Of a stretch of DNA of 64,000 bases, positions 15,201 through 26,357 are shown one piece after another. A program made the translations under genes and the position numbers. The notes below the pieces were generated by a model, which worked only from the letters and a program-made list of their open reading frames with translations, ran no database searches and was not told the origin of the DNA. Position 1 is the stretch's first letter. The number at the start of each line of letters is the position of its first letter. Source of the DNA: Ipomoea triloba (taxonomy: Eukaryota > Streptophyta > Magnoliopsida > Solanales > Convolvulaceae); NCBI RefSeq assembly GCF_003576645.1, contig NC_044916.1:2812702-2876701 (forward strand). The letters run 5' to 3'.

Positions 15201-16086
15201 AATGAAGGACTTGGGACCAGCAGACAAGATTCTAGGGATGCAAATTCACCGAGACAGAGGTAATAGGAAGATTTGGCTTTCTCAAAAGAATTATTTAAAG
15301 AAAATCTTGTCACGTTTCAGCATGCAAGATTGTAAGCCAATTTCTACCCCTCTTCCTATTAATCTCAAAGTATCATCAAGTATGAGTCCTAGCAATGAAG
15401 AAGGGAGGATGGAGATGTCTCGAGTACCGTATGCATCAGCGGTGGGGAGTCTAATGTTCGCTATGATATGTACAAGACCAGACATTGCGCAAGCAGTGGG
15501 AGTAGTTAGTCGGTACATGGCGAATCCAGGCAAAGAGCATTGGAACTGTGTGAAGAGGATCCTAAGATACATCAAGGGGACCTCAGATGTTGCATTATGT
15601 TATGGAGTATCAGACTTTCTTATCAACGGGTATGTGGATTCTGACTATGCAGGGGATTTGGATAAAAGTAAATCTACGACAGGATATGTGTTCAAAGTTG
15701 CTGGTGGAGCTGTAAGCTGGGTTTCAAAACTGCAAGCAGTTGTGGCTACGTCAACAACAGAAGCAAAATATGTAGCAGCTACACAAGCCAGTAAAGAAGC
15801 AATTTGGTTGAAAATGCTATTGGAGGAGCTCGGGCACAAACAAGAGTTTGTCTCTTTGTTTTGTGACAGTCAGAGTGCCTTGCATCTAGCAAGGAATCCT
15901 GCATTTCATTCAAGGATGAAACACATACGAGTGCAATACCATTTCATCCGAGAGAAGGTGGAAGAAGGGACAGTAGATTTGCAGAAAATCCATACCACGG
16001 ACAACGTAGCAGATTTCCTAACAAAGGTAATCAATGTTGATAAGTTTACTTGGTGTCGATCTTCCTGTGGCCTGATAGAGACGTAA
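12189..16086 (+). pseudogene. Copia gag-pol polyprotein, broken
   Basis: In order: gag (FEIEKFNGKNFSLWKLKVKA, residues of the UBN2/gag type); CCHC knuckle CYNCGKKGHLKKDC near 12920; aspartic protease LIDSGATYHMTS near 13085; integrase (HSDVW, FIDDYSRR, FRTDNGGEY); reverse transcriptase; RNase H (FCDSQSALHLARNPAFHSRMKHI near 15860). Breaks: TGA at 12381 where Trp is expected, TAA at 13947 (Gln expected, PQ*NG), a deletion of roughly 50 bases with frameshift near 14727 (PIG joined to ERYRARL), and TAG at 14992 (Gln expected, LK*AP). The catalytic RT motif reads Y-V-N-D at 15121 in place of Y-V-D-D. All three stops fit C-to-T or G-to-A change. It cannot be autonomous. The lineage is perhaps Tork-like (weak). 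Confidence 0.88.
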
Positions 16087-16171
16087 GCGACATGGAAAGT
16101 GCAAGGTAGAAAGAATGGTGTGAAGATATGATTGTTACAATCTAATCTTCAAGTGGGAGATTGTCGGCAGN

Positions 16172-18280
16172 ATTTGGTGAATCGAGCTCCATCAACTGCA
16201 ATCGAGCTGAAGACACCAATGGAGATATGGACTGGTAAGCCTGTTGATTATTCAAACCTCCATATATTTGGAAGCATTGTGTATGCAATGTACAATGCCC
16301 AGGAAATTACAAAGTTGGATCCGAAGTCCAGGAAATGTAAATTCTTGGGGTATGCTGATGGAGTAAAGGGGTATCGCTTGTGGGATCCCACTGCCCACAA
16401 AGTTGTCATCAGCAGGGATGTTATCTTTGTAGAGGACAGGCTACAAAGAGGAGAAGTTGATGATAGCACGGAAAAAGAAAAGCCAGAAACTACTCAGATA
16501 CAGGTAGAGGAGGAATTTGAACAAGATTCTTCTGAAGCAGAACCGGCGCACGAGGAACCAGAACCAGAACGCTCTGGAGCTCCAACAACTCGTCAATCAG
16601 ACCGTGAAAGAAGACGTCCCACTTGGCACTCAGATTATGTTATGGAAGGGAATGTTGCATACTGCCTTCTAACAGAGGATGATGAGCCATCAACCTTTCA
16701 GGAGGCGATAAACAGCTCAGATGTTTCTCAATGGACGGCAGCAATGCAGGAAGAAATAGAAGCTCTCCATAAAAATAATACATGGGAACTTGTGCCACTA
16801 CCACAAGGAAGGAAGCCAATTGGAGCGGTATCGTGCAAGACTGGTGGTGAAGGGATATGCTCAGAAAGAAGGTATTGATTTCAATGAAATATTTTCACCT
16901 GTGGTTCGACTAACAACAGTTCGTGTAGTTTTGGCGATGTGTGCTATATTCAACTTACATCTAGAGCAGCTAGATGTGAAAACAGCTTTTCTTCATGGAG
17001 ATCTTGAAGAAGAGATATATATGCTCCAGCCTGAAGGATTTGAAGACAAAGAGAATCAGAACTTGGTTTGCAGGTTGAACAAATCTCTATACGGTTTAAA
17101 GTAGGCGCCAAGATGTTGGTATAAGAGATTTGATTCCTTCATCATGTGCCTTGGATACAACAGACTGAATGCAGACCCTTGTGCATATTTCAAGAGGTTT
17201 GGAAAAGATAACTTTGTTATATTGCTGTTGTATGTAAATGACATGTTGGTCGCAGGCCCCAACAAAGATCACATTGATGAATTGAAGGCACAACTGGCTA
17301 GGGAATTCGAAATGAAGGACTTGGGACCAGCAGACAAGATTCTAGGGATGCAAATTCACCGAGACAGAGGTAATAGGAAGATTTGGCTTTCTCAAAAGAA
17401 TTATTTAAAGAAAATCTTGTCACGTTTCAGCATGCAAGATTGTAAGCCAATTTCTACCCCTCTTCCTATTAATCTCAAAGTATCATCAAGTATGAGTCCT
17501 AGCAATGAAGAAGGGAGGATGGAGATGTCTCGAGTACCGTATGCATCAGCGGTGGGGAGTCTAATGTTCGCTATGATATGTACAAGACCAGACATTGCGC
17601 AAGCAGTGGGAGTAGTTAGTCGGTACATGGCGAATCCAGGCAAAGAGCATTGGAACTGTGTGAAGAGGATCCTAAGATACATCAAGGGGACCTCAGATGT
17701 TGCATTATGTTATGGAGTATCAGACTTTCTTATCAACGGGTATGTGGATTCTGACTATGCAGGGGATTTGGATAAAAGTAAATCTACGACAGGATATGTG
17801 TTCAAAGTTGCTGGTGGAGCTGTAAGCTGGGTTTCAAAACTGCAAGCAGTTGTGGCTACGTCAACAACAGAAGCAAAATATGTAGCAGCTACACAAGCCA
17901 GTAAAGAAGCAATTTGGTTGAAAATGCTATTGGAGGAGCTCGGGCACAAACAAGAGTTTGTCTCTTTGTTTTGTGACAGTCAGAGTGCCTTGCATCTAGC
18001 AAGGAATCCTGCATTTCATTCAAGGATGAAACACATACGAGTGCAATACCATTTCATCCGAGAGAAGGTGGAAGAAGGGACAGTAGATTTGCAGAAAATC
18101 CATACCACGGACAACGTAGCAGATTTCCTAACAAAGGTAATCAATGTTGATAAGTTTACTTGGTGTCGATCTTCCTGTGGCCTGATAGAGACGTAAGCGA
18201 CATGGAAAGTGCAAGGTAGAAAGAATGGTGTGAAGATATGATTGTTACAATCTAATCTTCAAGTGGGAGATTGTCGGCAG
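16172..18280 (+). repeat. Second copy of copia pol block (N-bounded)
   Basis: Appears identical to 14062-16170 at a constant offset of 2110, including the same frameshift, the same TAG and the same YVND. It begins in the middle of integrase right after an N and ends at an N in the 3' LTR start. Most likely a contig-joining artefact. Its pol ORFs (16172-18196) should not be counted as a second element. Confidence 0.85.
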
Positions 18281-18598
18281 NTCAACTATAAATAGGGAGG
18301 TCATTTGTCATTCTTGTCATCCCAAATCATTCTATTCTTCCCTCATATACTAGAGATATTAGAGAGTTTGTTGAGTGTATTTCTCCTTCCTAGCAAGAGA
18401 GAATTATCCTTGTTTTCTCCTTGTTAGTTAGAGAGTGGTTGTAACTCCTATTTTCTCATAGTGAAATTCTTCTACCCTTGCCCGTGGTTTTTACCCTAAT
18501 TTGTTTAGGGGTTTTCCACGTAAAATCTGTGCCTCATTTATTTTTCTTTCTCAAATTATTGTTGCAATCTGATCTATCCTACTTCCGCGGGCGCAACA
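18272..18598 (+). repeat. Copia 3' LTR, gapped
   Basis: It begins TGTCGGCAG right after the polypurine tract. An N at 18281 replaces about 144 bases, and the rest matches 11871-12187 with three transitions, all within the last 40 bases. Confidence 0.85.
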
Positions 18599-18883
18599 CA
18601 TGGGAATTGGAATCGGTATGGGTATCAAATACTTGGTAAGGGTAATGGGTTTTGGTGAAAGCATGTTGCATGTTTGGTAGCATGGTGGAATGGGAATGAT
18701 TATTAATAGTTGGGGAAGAAATGAGAAAGGGGAATGAAACACTTATTTCATTAGGGTATGAATTTTCCAATTAATGGGGTATTACAAACCCAAAGTAGTA
18801 TTCTAATAACCTATCAACCAAACAATAACAATCGCTTTGATACCCATACCTTATGCCTAAACCACCAACCAAACACACCGTTA

Positions 18884-19156
18884 ATTAGGCTATGATCGGT
18901 TTTATTTTTGGTTTAACCATAATTTCTTCAGCCAGTTGACTAAGAATCACGCACAAAAACTTATCGTGTTTTTGTCAAATATGCAAGCGACTTTTCATGT
19001 CTCTATTGAATGTTTTAACATTCATTTGAGTTTATTATTAGTGATTGGGGAATTCACATAATTTATTTACCCTTCCTTGAGTGTTCATTATAAAAAATAA
19101 CATTAATAACAAAAAGTTGGTACTTGGTACATTATTTTAGATCATATATCAGATTT
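18884..19156. other. Continuation of orphan CRK upstream block
   Basis: GTTTAACCATAATTTCTTCAG followed by CCAGTTGACTAAGAATC and TTATCGTGTTTTTG matches 32910-32985 and 39365-39445, which follow the other upstream blocks. This shows that the MITE plus copia interrupted a single CRK flank. The remainder is unique AT-rich DNA. Confidence 0.65.

Positions 19157-19188
<32 letters not shown>
19157..19188. repeat. Poly-A tract
   Basis: About 30 consecutive A. Possibly the tail of a retroposed element, but no body is recognisable next to it. Confidence 0.7.
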
Positions 19189-19189
<1 letters not shown>

Positions 19190-19556
19190 AAACCTTTTCA
19201 GTAACATTATTTAGTGGAGAACACCCACGACTCACTTTCGGCATTGGCATTTGGCACTTTTGCAGTGAATAGTATGTATTAAGTGTTTAATTATTGCTTA
19301 CGTGGTTTGAAGTCGGTTTTTTGGTAACGGAACAAAAATTGATCGTCAGTTTTCGATCGGTTACAAGAGTCAAAAATCACAGTCGATTATATAATCGATT
19401 GATCGTTTTAGGGGTTTTAGATCAAGTTCCACGATATAACGATTGAAGTTAAAATCAACTGGTTAAAATAAAAATAAATAAATTCAAAGGTAAATATAGA
19501 AAAGACCATAAAATAATATTAAATCATTCATTTCCCTCCCCACCCCTCCATGGGAG

Positions 19557-19667
19557 GTTTTTGTCTTGCAAAAGGATGAACATCCTCCCCATTGAGAATT
19601 GGGAATTGAACTTGTAACCTCTAACTTGGGAGGACCACAACTATGTCACTTAACCACAAGGTCTTTG
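19557..19667 (-). mobile_element. SINE-like fragment, minus strand
   Basis: On the minus strand it reads AAGACCTTGTGGTTAAGTGA, an A-box-like start, then a B-box-like AAGTTCAATTCCC. It abuts the CRK exon 7 relic at 19668. The 3' end is unclear and no target-site duplication was found. Confidence 0.5.
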
Positions 19668-19875
19668 ACTTATTATGCGTCTAAGAATATACAAATGATA
19701 GACTTACAATGGGAGAGGTGATGCGTACGCTTAATAATTATTCTGCTAATAATTGGGCAACACGTCATAACCTGCGTTTTACGGAAATGGAAGTAAGAGG
19801 ATGCCAAGAGAGATGGAGTTGGAGCAATCTATGACTGTAAATGAAGTATCAATATCTGAACTCTATCCAAGATAA
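19668..19875 (+). pseudogene. CRK exon 7 relic (CRK1-like)
   Basis: Near-copy of the CRK1 C-terminus (5817-6025): L-L-C-V, then LTMGEVM..LNNYSANNWAT, then the tail QSMTVNEVSISELYPR and stop. It contains an in-frame TAA (GTC to the stop in V-*-E), a one-base deletion near CGTCATAACC and no upstream exons. The following 2.2 kb is also homologous to the CRK1 3' flank. It is the dead end of a duplicated CRK1 unit. Confidence 0.88.
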
Positions 19876-20094
19876 GGGAGATGGCTATGGATTGTTGGGT
19901 TATTTATAAAAGAAGTGAATTTTTTAAGTTAAAATGTTGATAAAAGTAAAAATAAGTCTAGACTTCTAAGTTCATCTTCAATAAAATTCTGAATTTATTG
20001 TATATATAATAAAACAAGTCTACAAACTCATTGTCAAGCACATTGTGCTCCTTTATAACTTTTTTTGAGGGAATGTCAGATCAAACAGATACTA

Positions 20095-20195
20095 TCATGT
20101 AACAGAGTGTCTACTCAAAAAAAGATTTACAAACTCATTATTTTTCCATGTAACAGAGTGTCTACTCAAAAAAAGATTTACAAAGCTATTATTTT
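20095..20195. repeat. 51-bp tandem duplication
   Basis: Two adjacent copies of a segment containing CATGTAACAGAGTGTCTACT and a short A-run. The sequence resembles the 3' end of the local SINEs. The small frame across it is not a gene. Confidence 0.7.
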
Positions 20196-20816
20196 TTTCG
20201 GGGATCAAACCCTTGACTTTTGGTTAAGGATGAATGAGTCCCTTCCACTCAATCATACCCTCCTAGTTATTTACAAACTTATTATGATTGGTGTTAAGTG
20301 TTTCATATTTTTTACTTCTAAATTTTAATAAATTAAAACTTCTCTGTCTAAATTCAACTTTTTTTTCTTTTTACCTTAAATTTATTGTTTTCTTCCATCT
20401 GTGATTTTAAATGAATTTTAAAGTTTAAGTTCATATTACTATATGAATTATGATCCACAACATAAATTTCACATTTATTATTGATATAACCTTACTTGAA
20501 TATATCCTTATAATATTATCAATATAATTTATATTATCATTGAGGAAAACGCCGCTTTTAACTCCAGAATTGTTTCACTTTTAAAAGTTTAATATTTGTA
20601 AATTAATTTAAACAAATTTAATATCTTAATTGCTTATAATGTTGCACTTTAATCTCTAGTATTATATGATTGTCAAATTCCATAAACACATAAACATTTA
20701 GAATTAATATGAACATTTAGAAATGATGTTCGTATAAAGAGAATGAAATTTTAACCATGAATATTTATTCTAAATGACAAAATAACTCATAAAAAGAGTT
20801 TGATAATTATTTAACA

Positions 20817-21160
20817 GAGTTAATTCCACCAGAGGTCCCTTGTCTTTGGTGGCAATTACAAATTTAGTCACAGACTATATATCGTTTTTGCCATTTAACA
20901 TCTCAGACTATTATTTTTCAACCAGTTTTTAATAAAATCCTAAACCAATTAAACCGGTTGAAATTAGAAAAAATAACAAAAGAAAAATATGAAGAGACAA
21001 AAATATCTTTACTAAAAATATGAAAAGTTATGAGAATGACTAAAAGTGTCTAGAAAATGATAGAAAAATAATAGTCTGAGATGTTAAATGGTAAAAATGA
21101 AAGTCCAGGACTAAATTTGGAATCGCCACCAAGATAAGGAACCTCTAGTGAAATTAACTC
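20817..21160. mobile_element. Mutator-type MITE, copy A
   Basis: A 344-bp non-coding element with terminal inverted repeats of about 50 bp (GAGTTAATTCCACCAGAGGT at the left, its near-inverse at the right). It is flanked by a perfect 10-bp duplication, TTATTTAACA (20807-20816 and 21161-21170). Long TIRs and a 10-bp TSD fit the Mutator superfamily. A second copy is at 37431-37884. Confidence 0.88.
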
Positions 21161-21236
21161 TTATTTAACACTACAGACTGAAAGTACAACATAATGGACA
21201 ATTAAAGGACTAAATATATTTAAATCAAGGCAAAAA

Positions 21237-21288
21237 CTTGTGTGAGACCGTCTCACGAATAAAGATCCGTGAGACGGTCTCACACAAG
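21237..21288. mobile_element. Perfect 21-bp hairpin (tiny foldback)
   Basis: Two perfectly complementary 21-base arms (21237-21257 and 21268-21288, core GTGTGAGACCGTCTCAC) around a 10-base loop. It is absent from the homologous CRK1 flank. Probably a collapsed MITE or the joined ends of one. Confidence 0.7.
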
Positions 21289-22104
21289 TGTGACCCTTAA
21301 ATCAATTAACAAAAACAAAATTTTCAAAAGTGAAACAAATAAGATGCAAAAAATACAGTTTTCCTCTATAAATATTGGTTATCTTTCATAAAGGAAACTA
21401 TTACTATAAAATACTAACATACAAAACGTAGTTAAAAATATATAATTTTTTTAAAAAAATCCAGAGTACCGTCCGGGTAAAGCTCTGCTTTAGAATTATT
21501 GTGTCATTTTTAATTTGTCGGTCGTTTCAACACGGATTGAAAAAAGTATACCATGGATTAGGCTCTCTTTTGTATTGTCGATCTTGATCCAAAAATAATT
21601 TTCAGATTTGTATATGTAATTGACCCATTTTGTACTTGCAATTCACAAATTATATACCAGTAGTTATCATATTATATGTCAGCAATTATCAAATTATTTG
21701 TTTACACTGTTAACTGTAAGTATAACATGTGTTAATTGAAAGTACAAAATTTTTAATTTGTATCGAAATTTATAATGCAATGTGAACCATACTCCATATA
21801 ATAACAATTGCACTGATTGCGCCGTCAGTCTGTGTCTCAATACATCCACAGTTGTATAAGAAAAAGTATGGTTGACGGACCATGAAGTCTTCCCACCTTC
21901 CAACATCAATCTTTAAATAAAAAAACAAAAATCTCCCAACATCAATCTTCAATCCATGTTTTTCTCATAAGATCTCCAAAATTAATTTGGAAAATGATTA
22001 ATGAAATTTAATAGTAAAACCCTAGTTACATCTCTTAATATTATTTTAAGAAAAATACATAAAAATTATATCTCAATTTTTTTCCTAATTAATTTGAAAA
22101 TACA

Positions 22105-22289
22105 ATAATGTTAGGTGCGGGATTGTTCCCGGGTAAAAAAATGGGTTAGATTTGAGCCATTGATCAAGTTTAATCAATGACTCGAATCAATGGAAAAAAA
22201 AGAACGTATATTCTCCCTTCATCTGAGCACCTGGGATGACAGACAACATAAATGAATTCATGAAATTGTTTATAAAATTAATAAACAAA
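22105..22289. other. Possible left end of a repeat-bearing element
   Basis: The segment GGGTTAGATTTGAGCCATTG near 22142 reappears inverted near 23398-23420 (ATGGCTCAAATTTAACC). The two could be inner ends of one element of about 1.36 kb that encloses the tandem repeats and the foldback. No target-site duplication was identified. Confidence 0.4.
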
Positions 22290-22624
22290 CCATGCAACTT
22301 AAGCATCAAAATGGTGTATCTTAAGTACACAAATCACGCATCTTAAGCACACAAACAAAACATCTTAAGAACACAAACCACGCACCTAAAAATTTTAAAT
22401 GGCATACCTTAAGTACACAAACCACTCAACGTAACTTAATCACACAAACTACGCACCTAAAGGTTAAAATGGCGCACCTTAAGTACACAAACCACGCATC
22501 TTCACATACAAATCGTGCACCTTAAGTAGGAAAACCATGCATCTTAAGAAGAAAAACCGCGCACCTTAAGAAGGAAAACCACGCACCAAAAGAAAGAAAT
22601 TCATGCACCTTAAGTTTTAAAAAT
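22290..22624. repeat. Degenerate tandem repeat, about 24 bp unit
   Basis: About a dozen imperfect copies of a unit like CACGCACCTTAAGTACACAA. The array is split by the foldback at 22625-23224 and continues at 23225-23330. Confidence 0.75.
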
Positions 22625-23224
22625 GAGCAAATACCAATTTTGATCCCACGAGTATTGGCAAAATGACAGTTTTGGTCCACATGTTTAATTTCTACCAATT
22701 TTCATCCACGACTATTGCTTTAGTGTCAATTTTCATCAATGACTATTGTTTTAGTGCCAAAATTCATCACATTAGTCAACCATCCGTTTAAGACATGCCG
22801 AAATCTAAAATTTTTAAGGGTATTTTCATCCTTTTCAACTTAAGATCCAATTTGAGCATGAATAATTAAAAGGGATTTAAGCCCTAAGATCGATCACAAT
22901 TCGTAGTTCTCCTACTGATCATTCTACCTTAATTTGAGGAGGAAAACTATGAATTGATATTGATCTTAAGGCTTAAATCACTTTATTGATGCTCAAATTG
23001 GGATTTTAAATTGAAAAGAACGAAAATACTCTTGAATAATTTCATATTTTGGCATGTCTTAAACGAAGGGGTGACCTGTGGGATGAATTTTGACACTAAA
23101 ATAATAGTGACAGATGAAAATTGGTACTAAAACATAGTTGTGGATGAAAATTGGTAGGAATTAAACATGTGGATCAAAACTGTCATTTTGCTAATACTCG
23201 TGGGATCAAAATTGGTATTTGCTC
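22625..23224. mobile_element. 600-bp foldback transposon (MITE)
   Basis: The element begins GAGCAAATACCAATTTTGAT and ends with the inverse, and the inverted repeat extends deep into the element. The flanks TTTTAAAAAT (22615-22624) and TTTCAAAAAC (23225-23234) look like an eroded target-site duplication of about 10 bp. There is no coding sequence. It is nested inside the tandem array. Confidence 0.8.
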
Positions 23225-23330
23225 TTTCAAAAACTAATTCACCTTAAGCACACAAACCCACGCACCTTAACAAGGAAACCACACACCTTAAAAAGGAAAT
23301 TTGCGCACCTTAAATTTGACCTAAATGAAA
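23225..23330. repeat. Tandem repeat, right part
   Basis: Further GCACCTTAAG-type units that continue 22290-22624 after the foldback. Confidence 0.7.
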
Positions 23331-23465
23331 AAAAAAAAACCAAATTGCCAACGCGCGTTTTATAATCATTGTTAATCCTGAATGTTAATTTAGGCAAGAT
23401 CAATGGCTCAAATTTAACCGCACAACTGCACCTGAAACCATTAACCGCATGGGAACCCATTTACC

Positions 23466-23518
<53 letters not shown>
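23466..23518. repeat. (TA)n(CA)n microsatellite
   Basis: A short TA run followed by about 22 CA units. Likely polymorphic. Confidence 0.92.
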
Positions 23519-23521
<3 letters not shown>

Positions 23522-23529
23522 GGGAGTGA

Positions 23530-24176
23530 TAACAATGTTTTCTTGTAAAAGTGAAGATTAATCTCAACCATCCATCAAGGTTCATCATGGTTGATAGAAG
23601 GTTTAGTAAAAATATTAAAACTTTTAAATTTTCAATATTTATAAAAAGAACTTCACTTTTTCTCTTATTTTGCATAAACCATCTAGTGTTGATCGATCTA
23701 CCTTATTGATGAATCAGCATGTTTTCACTTGAACCTTCCCCTATATATATGCACTACTATTGATGTTAATGATGTATAGGTTTGTTGGGTGGTAGTTTGA
23801 AGGACTAGTCCAGTATTATGTCATCAAAACATGACATTAAGTACATATTACACAAGAATAAATAAATAAGGGTGTACCTTTACTACTACGCAATATAGCT
23901 TTGACATAGAATCATGTTACACTTAACTTGCGGACCCCTACCTTCCAACTTCCAAGAAATTACTTTCATTTTTGCTATTACAACTATTAGGTTATTTTGA
24001 TATTTAGCTCTGAAAAAGTGAGACATTTAGACTTTTTCTACTTAAGATTTTATCAAAAGAATTAAATTTGACTATAAAAAAAAATTACACTGGAATGCAT
24101 AAAAAAAATTAGAAAAAAAAAAAAAAACTTAAAAATCAAATATGAGAATAATTCCATTTAAGACCGTTGTAGTTCA
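23530..24176. other. Intergenic before CRK2, no gene seen
   Basis: AT-rich sequence with A-runs near 24080-24130. No signal peptide or DUF26 coding is visible, so the missing 5' part of CRK2 is not present here. Confidence 0.55.
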
Positions 24177-26357
24177 TGGCTAGAGCTGTGTTCCCAAGCT
24201 GCAACGTTATGTTCGTCTCTTTCAACAATTACTGCTCAGCAGCATCGGGAAAGTCATGTCTTCTCGTTCCTCCTTCACCAGCACCGTCGTCTCCTCCTAA
24301 CAATCCTCATTCACCTCCTCCTCCACCACCAGGACCGTTGTCTCCTCCTAACAATCCTCCTTCACCACCTCCTCCTCCACCGTCAGCACCGTCACCGTCG
24401 TCTCCTCTTATCAATCCTCCTTCACCACCAACTATCCGTCCTCCTCCACCCAACACTACATCTGGTAAAAGTTTCTTGGTTCATCTTTATCTATAATCTA
24501 TACTATGCCATTGGTTAAATGAGCATATTTTGTTGAGTTTGTCTCATATAAGGAATAAGAGTGAATTGATCAAACTCATTCTATAAGAATAGATGCCTAT
24601 AAATACATTAATTGTCTCACACCAGAATCGGGGGAGGATGAGAGAAAAAGGGGATCAAAATGTCCCATCAATAAAGTGAGGGCTTTCTATTCTTTCTTCC
24701 CCTTTTTAATATTTTAAAGAAATAAGCCCCGCAGCCCCTCTCTTATAAGGAAGGAAAGAAAGTCAATCTTGCTTTACTTTTTCTACTATTATTACTGTTT
24801 CTTGTTCTTGTTAATCTCAAGAACAATGAAAGAATTGAAGAAGATTTTAAACGTATGAATTAAATTATAAAAATAATTTGAAAATTTCTGGATTTGGTGT
24901 ATTTCAGTTGATGCAGGGAGCGGAAATTCTTCTTCAAAACTGATTATCGCCACTGTAATACCGGCCATCGGAATTATACTACTCTTCATTTCAATCTTCT
25001 GTTTTCTGAGAGTTAGAAATGTAAAGAAACGAAGTACTATAGTACAGACCACAGGTAACAGATTGATTGGGTTTAAGTTTCCCTGTTCTTGTGTGTAATA
25101 GTTGCCATTCAAGCCTTTGCAAATTTGAATGTTGTTAGCACATGTTTCCTGTGTAGATGTGACTACGGTTTCAGTTGAGGAGTCAACGCAATATGATTTT
25201 GCTACTATTAAAGCTATCACAAACGATTTCTCTACTGAAAATAAAATCGGCGAAGGTGGATATGGTTCTGTATACCAGGTAAATTTCTTTGTTCTGCAAC
25301 ATCAATATGTAGTCTAGTCTAATTAATTATATTTTGTTGATAACTAATACTCAGGGAATGCTTCCTACTGGACAAGAAGTAGCTGTAAAACGGCTTTCGA
25401 GAAGCTCTGGACAAGGAGCTCAAGAATTCAAGAATGAGGTTGAAGTAGTTGCCAAGCTCCAACATAGAAATTTAGTAAGGCTACTAGGATATACATGCAT
25501 GCAGAACATTTGCATTTTTCAATTCCATTGCAGAAAATGTCTTTATTTGAAGCACTATTTTAAACTATATTCCTTATTCTATGTTGTTGAACTAATGTAT
25601 TGTTTTGTAGTGGTTATATGCCTACTGACTATGCAATGCACGGAGAATTTTCTGTAAAGTCTGATGTATTCAGTTTCGGTGTTATGCTTTTGGAGATTAT
25701 TACCGAAAAGAAAAATCGCAATTTTTGCCTATCAAATAAAGCACAAGACCTTCTTAGCTATGTGAGTTGAAACTTCCATCTATATCTCATTTCTATGTGT
25801 TTGTTTCTTTCTTCTCAAAGGGTTGAACCCCTAACCTCAATGACCCCCTATGTCCGACCCGACAGAACATCTGATATGATGTAAATCTGAACACAGAGGC
25901 TCACAAGGTACCCCTCACTTTGAGAGGTTGTTCTCACACTTCGTTTCTTTATACAAATGTATAGATGCTCATATTTTACTAGAAAACCTTCATAATATTA
26001 TGTCATCATGGCCAACTTATGAACATCAAAGTGATAATGTTGTAGGCTTGGGAACAGTGGAGGGATAGTTGGCCTCTGAAAATACTAGATCTAGCTCTCG
26101 GAGAGTCTTATGCAATAAATGAAGTAGTTCAATGTGTGCACATTGGTTTGTTATGTGTTCAAGAAGATGCCGATGAAAGACCTACAATGACAGATGTGAT
26201 GTTAATACTCAATAGTAATTCTACGAACAACTGGTTAACACCCCATCAACCTGCATTTTATCGTAGTAGTGGAAATGAAAAGATGCTGAGACAGATAAAA
26301 TTGGATCAATCTATGAGCGTAAATGAAGTATCAATTTCTGAACTCTATCCAAGATAA
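24177..26357 (+). pseudogene. CRK2: truncated CRK pseudogene
   Basis: Pieces by homology: exon 1 remnant about 24177-24465, exon 2 24917-25054, exon 3 25157-25278, exon 4 25355 to about 25490, exon 6 25611-25761, exon 7 26046-26357. The signal peptide, the first DUF26 and most of the second are absent; homology begins at A-R-A-V-F-P-S-C-N-V. A proline-rich stretch of roughly 70 residues (repeats of SPPNNP and SPPPPPP) replaces the usual short hinge. The membrane helix (AIGIILLFISIFCFL) and juxtamembrane exon look intact. A deletion joins exon 4 after LVRLLG to intron 5, removing the rest of the N-lobe and all of exon 5, with the catalytic HRD and DFG motifs. Exon 7 still ends EVSISELYPR. No active kinase can be made, although a short Pro-rich membrane peptide is conceivable. 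Confidence 0.88.

Larger units (their letters stand above)
11718..18598 (+). mobile_element. Degenerate Ty1/copia retrotransposon
   Basis: The insertion starts TGTCGGCAG and ends GGGCGCAACA. It is flanked by the 5-bp duplication CATGG (11713-11717 and 18599-18603) inside the MITE. The order LTR, Met-tRNA primer site, gag, protease, integrase, reverse transcriptase, RNase H, polypurine tract (AAGTGGGAGA), LTR is typical of copia. The visible span is inflated by a 2109-bp block present twice and joined at an N (16171). A second N (18281) hides about 144 bases of the 3' LTR. The shared LTR parts show three transitions in about 317 bp, which implies a fairly recent insertion. Confidence 0.9.
11695..18880. 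mobile_element. PIF/Harbinger-like MITE, split by copia
   Basis: Termini are GGGTGTGTTTGGTT on the left and its near-perfect inverse on the right. They are flanked by the 3-bp duplication TTA (11692-11694 and 18881-18883), as expected for PIF/Harbinger or Tourist MITEs. Without the copia insertion the element is about 300 bp (11695-11717 plus 18604-18880). It has no coding capacity. Confidence 0.8.
19876..22090. repeat. Second copy of CRK1 3' flank with insertions
   Basis: Blocks at 19876-19970, 20400-20700, 21310-21530 and 21550-22090 follow the order of 6154-7140. The copy is expanded by a tandem duplication (20095-20195), a Mutator-type MITE (20817-21160) and a hairpin (21237-21288). It lacks the SINE found at 6044-6148. 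Confidence 0.78.

Noticed and set aside
16172..18196. A second, independent copia pol
   Set aside because: Looks identical to the first copy including its breaks, and bounded by Ns; treated as a duplicate of one element.
18551..18770. Minus-strand ORFs across the copia LTR and MITE junction
   Set aside because: They span the boundary of two mobile elements and have no domain.
22290..22624. Array of short repeats resembling a CRISPR array
   Set aside because: Units are degenerate and contiguous with no constant-length unique spacers, and the genome is a plant.
23400..23675. Minus-strand ORF with poly Cys-Val
   Set aside because: Artefact of the CA microsatellite.
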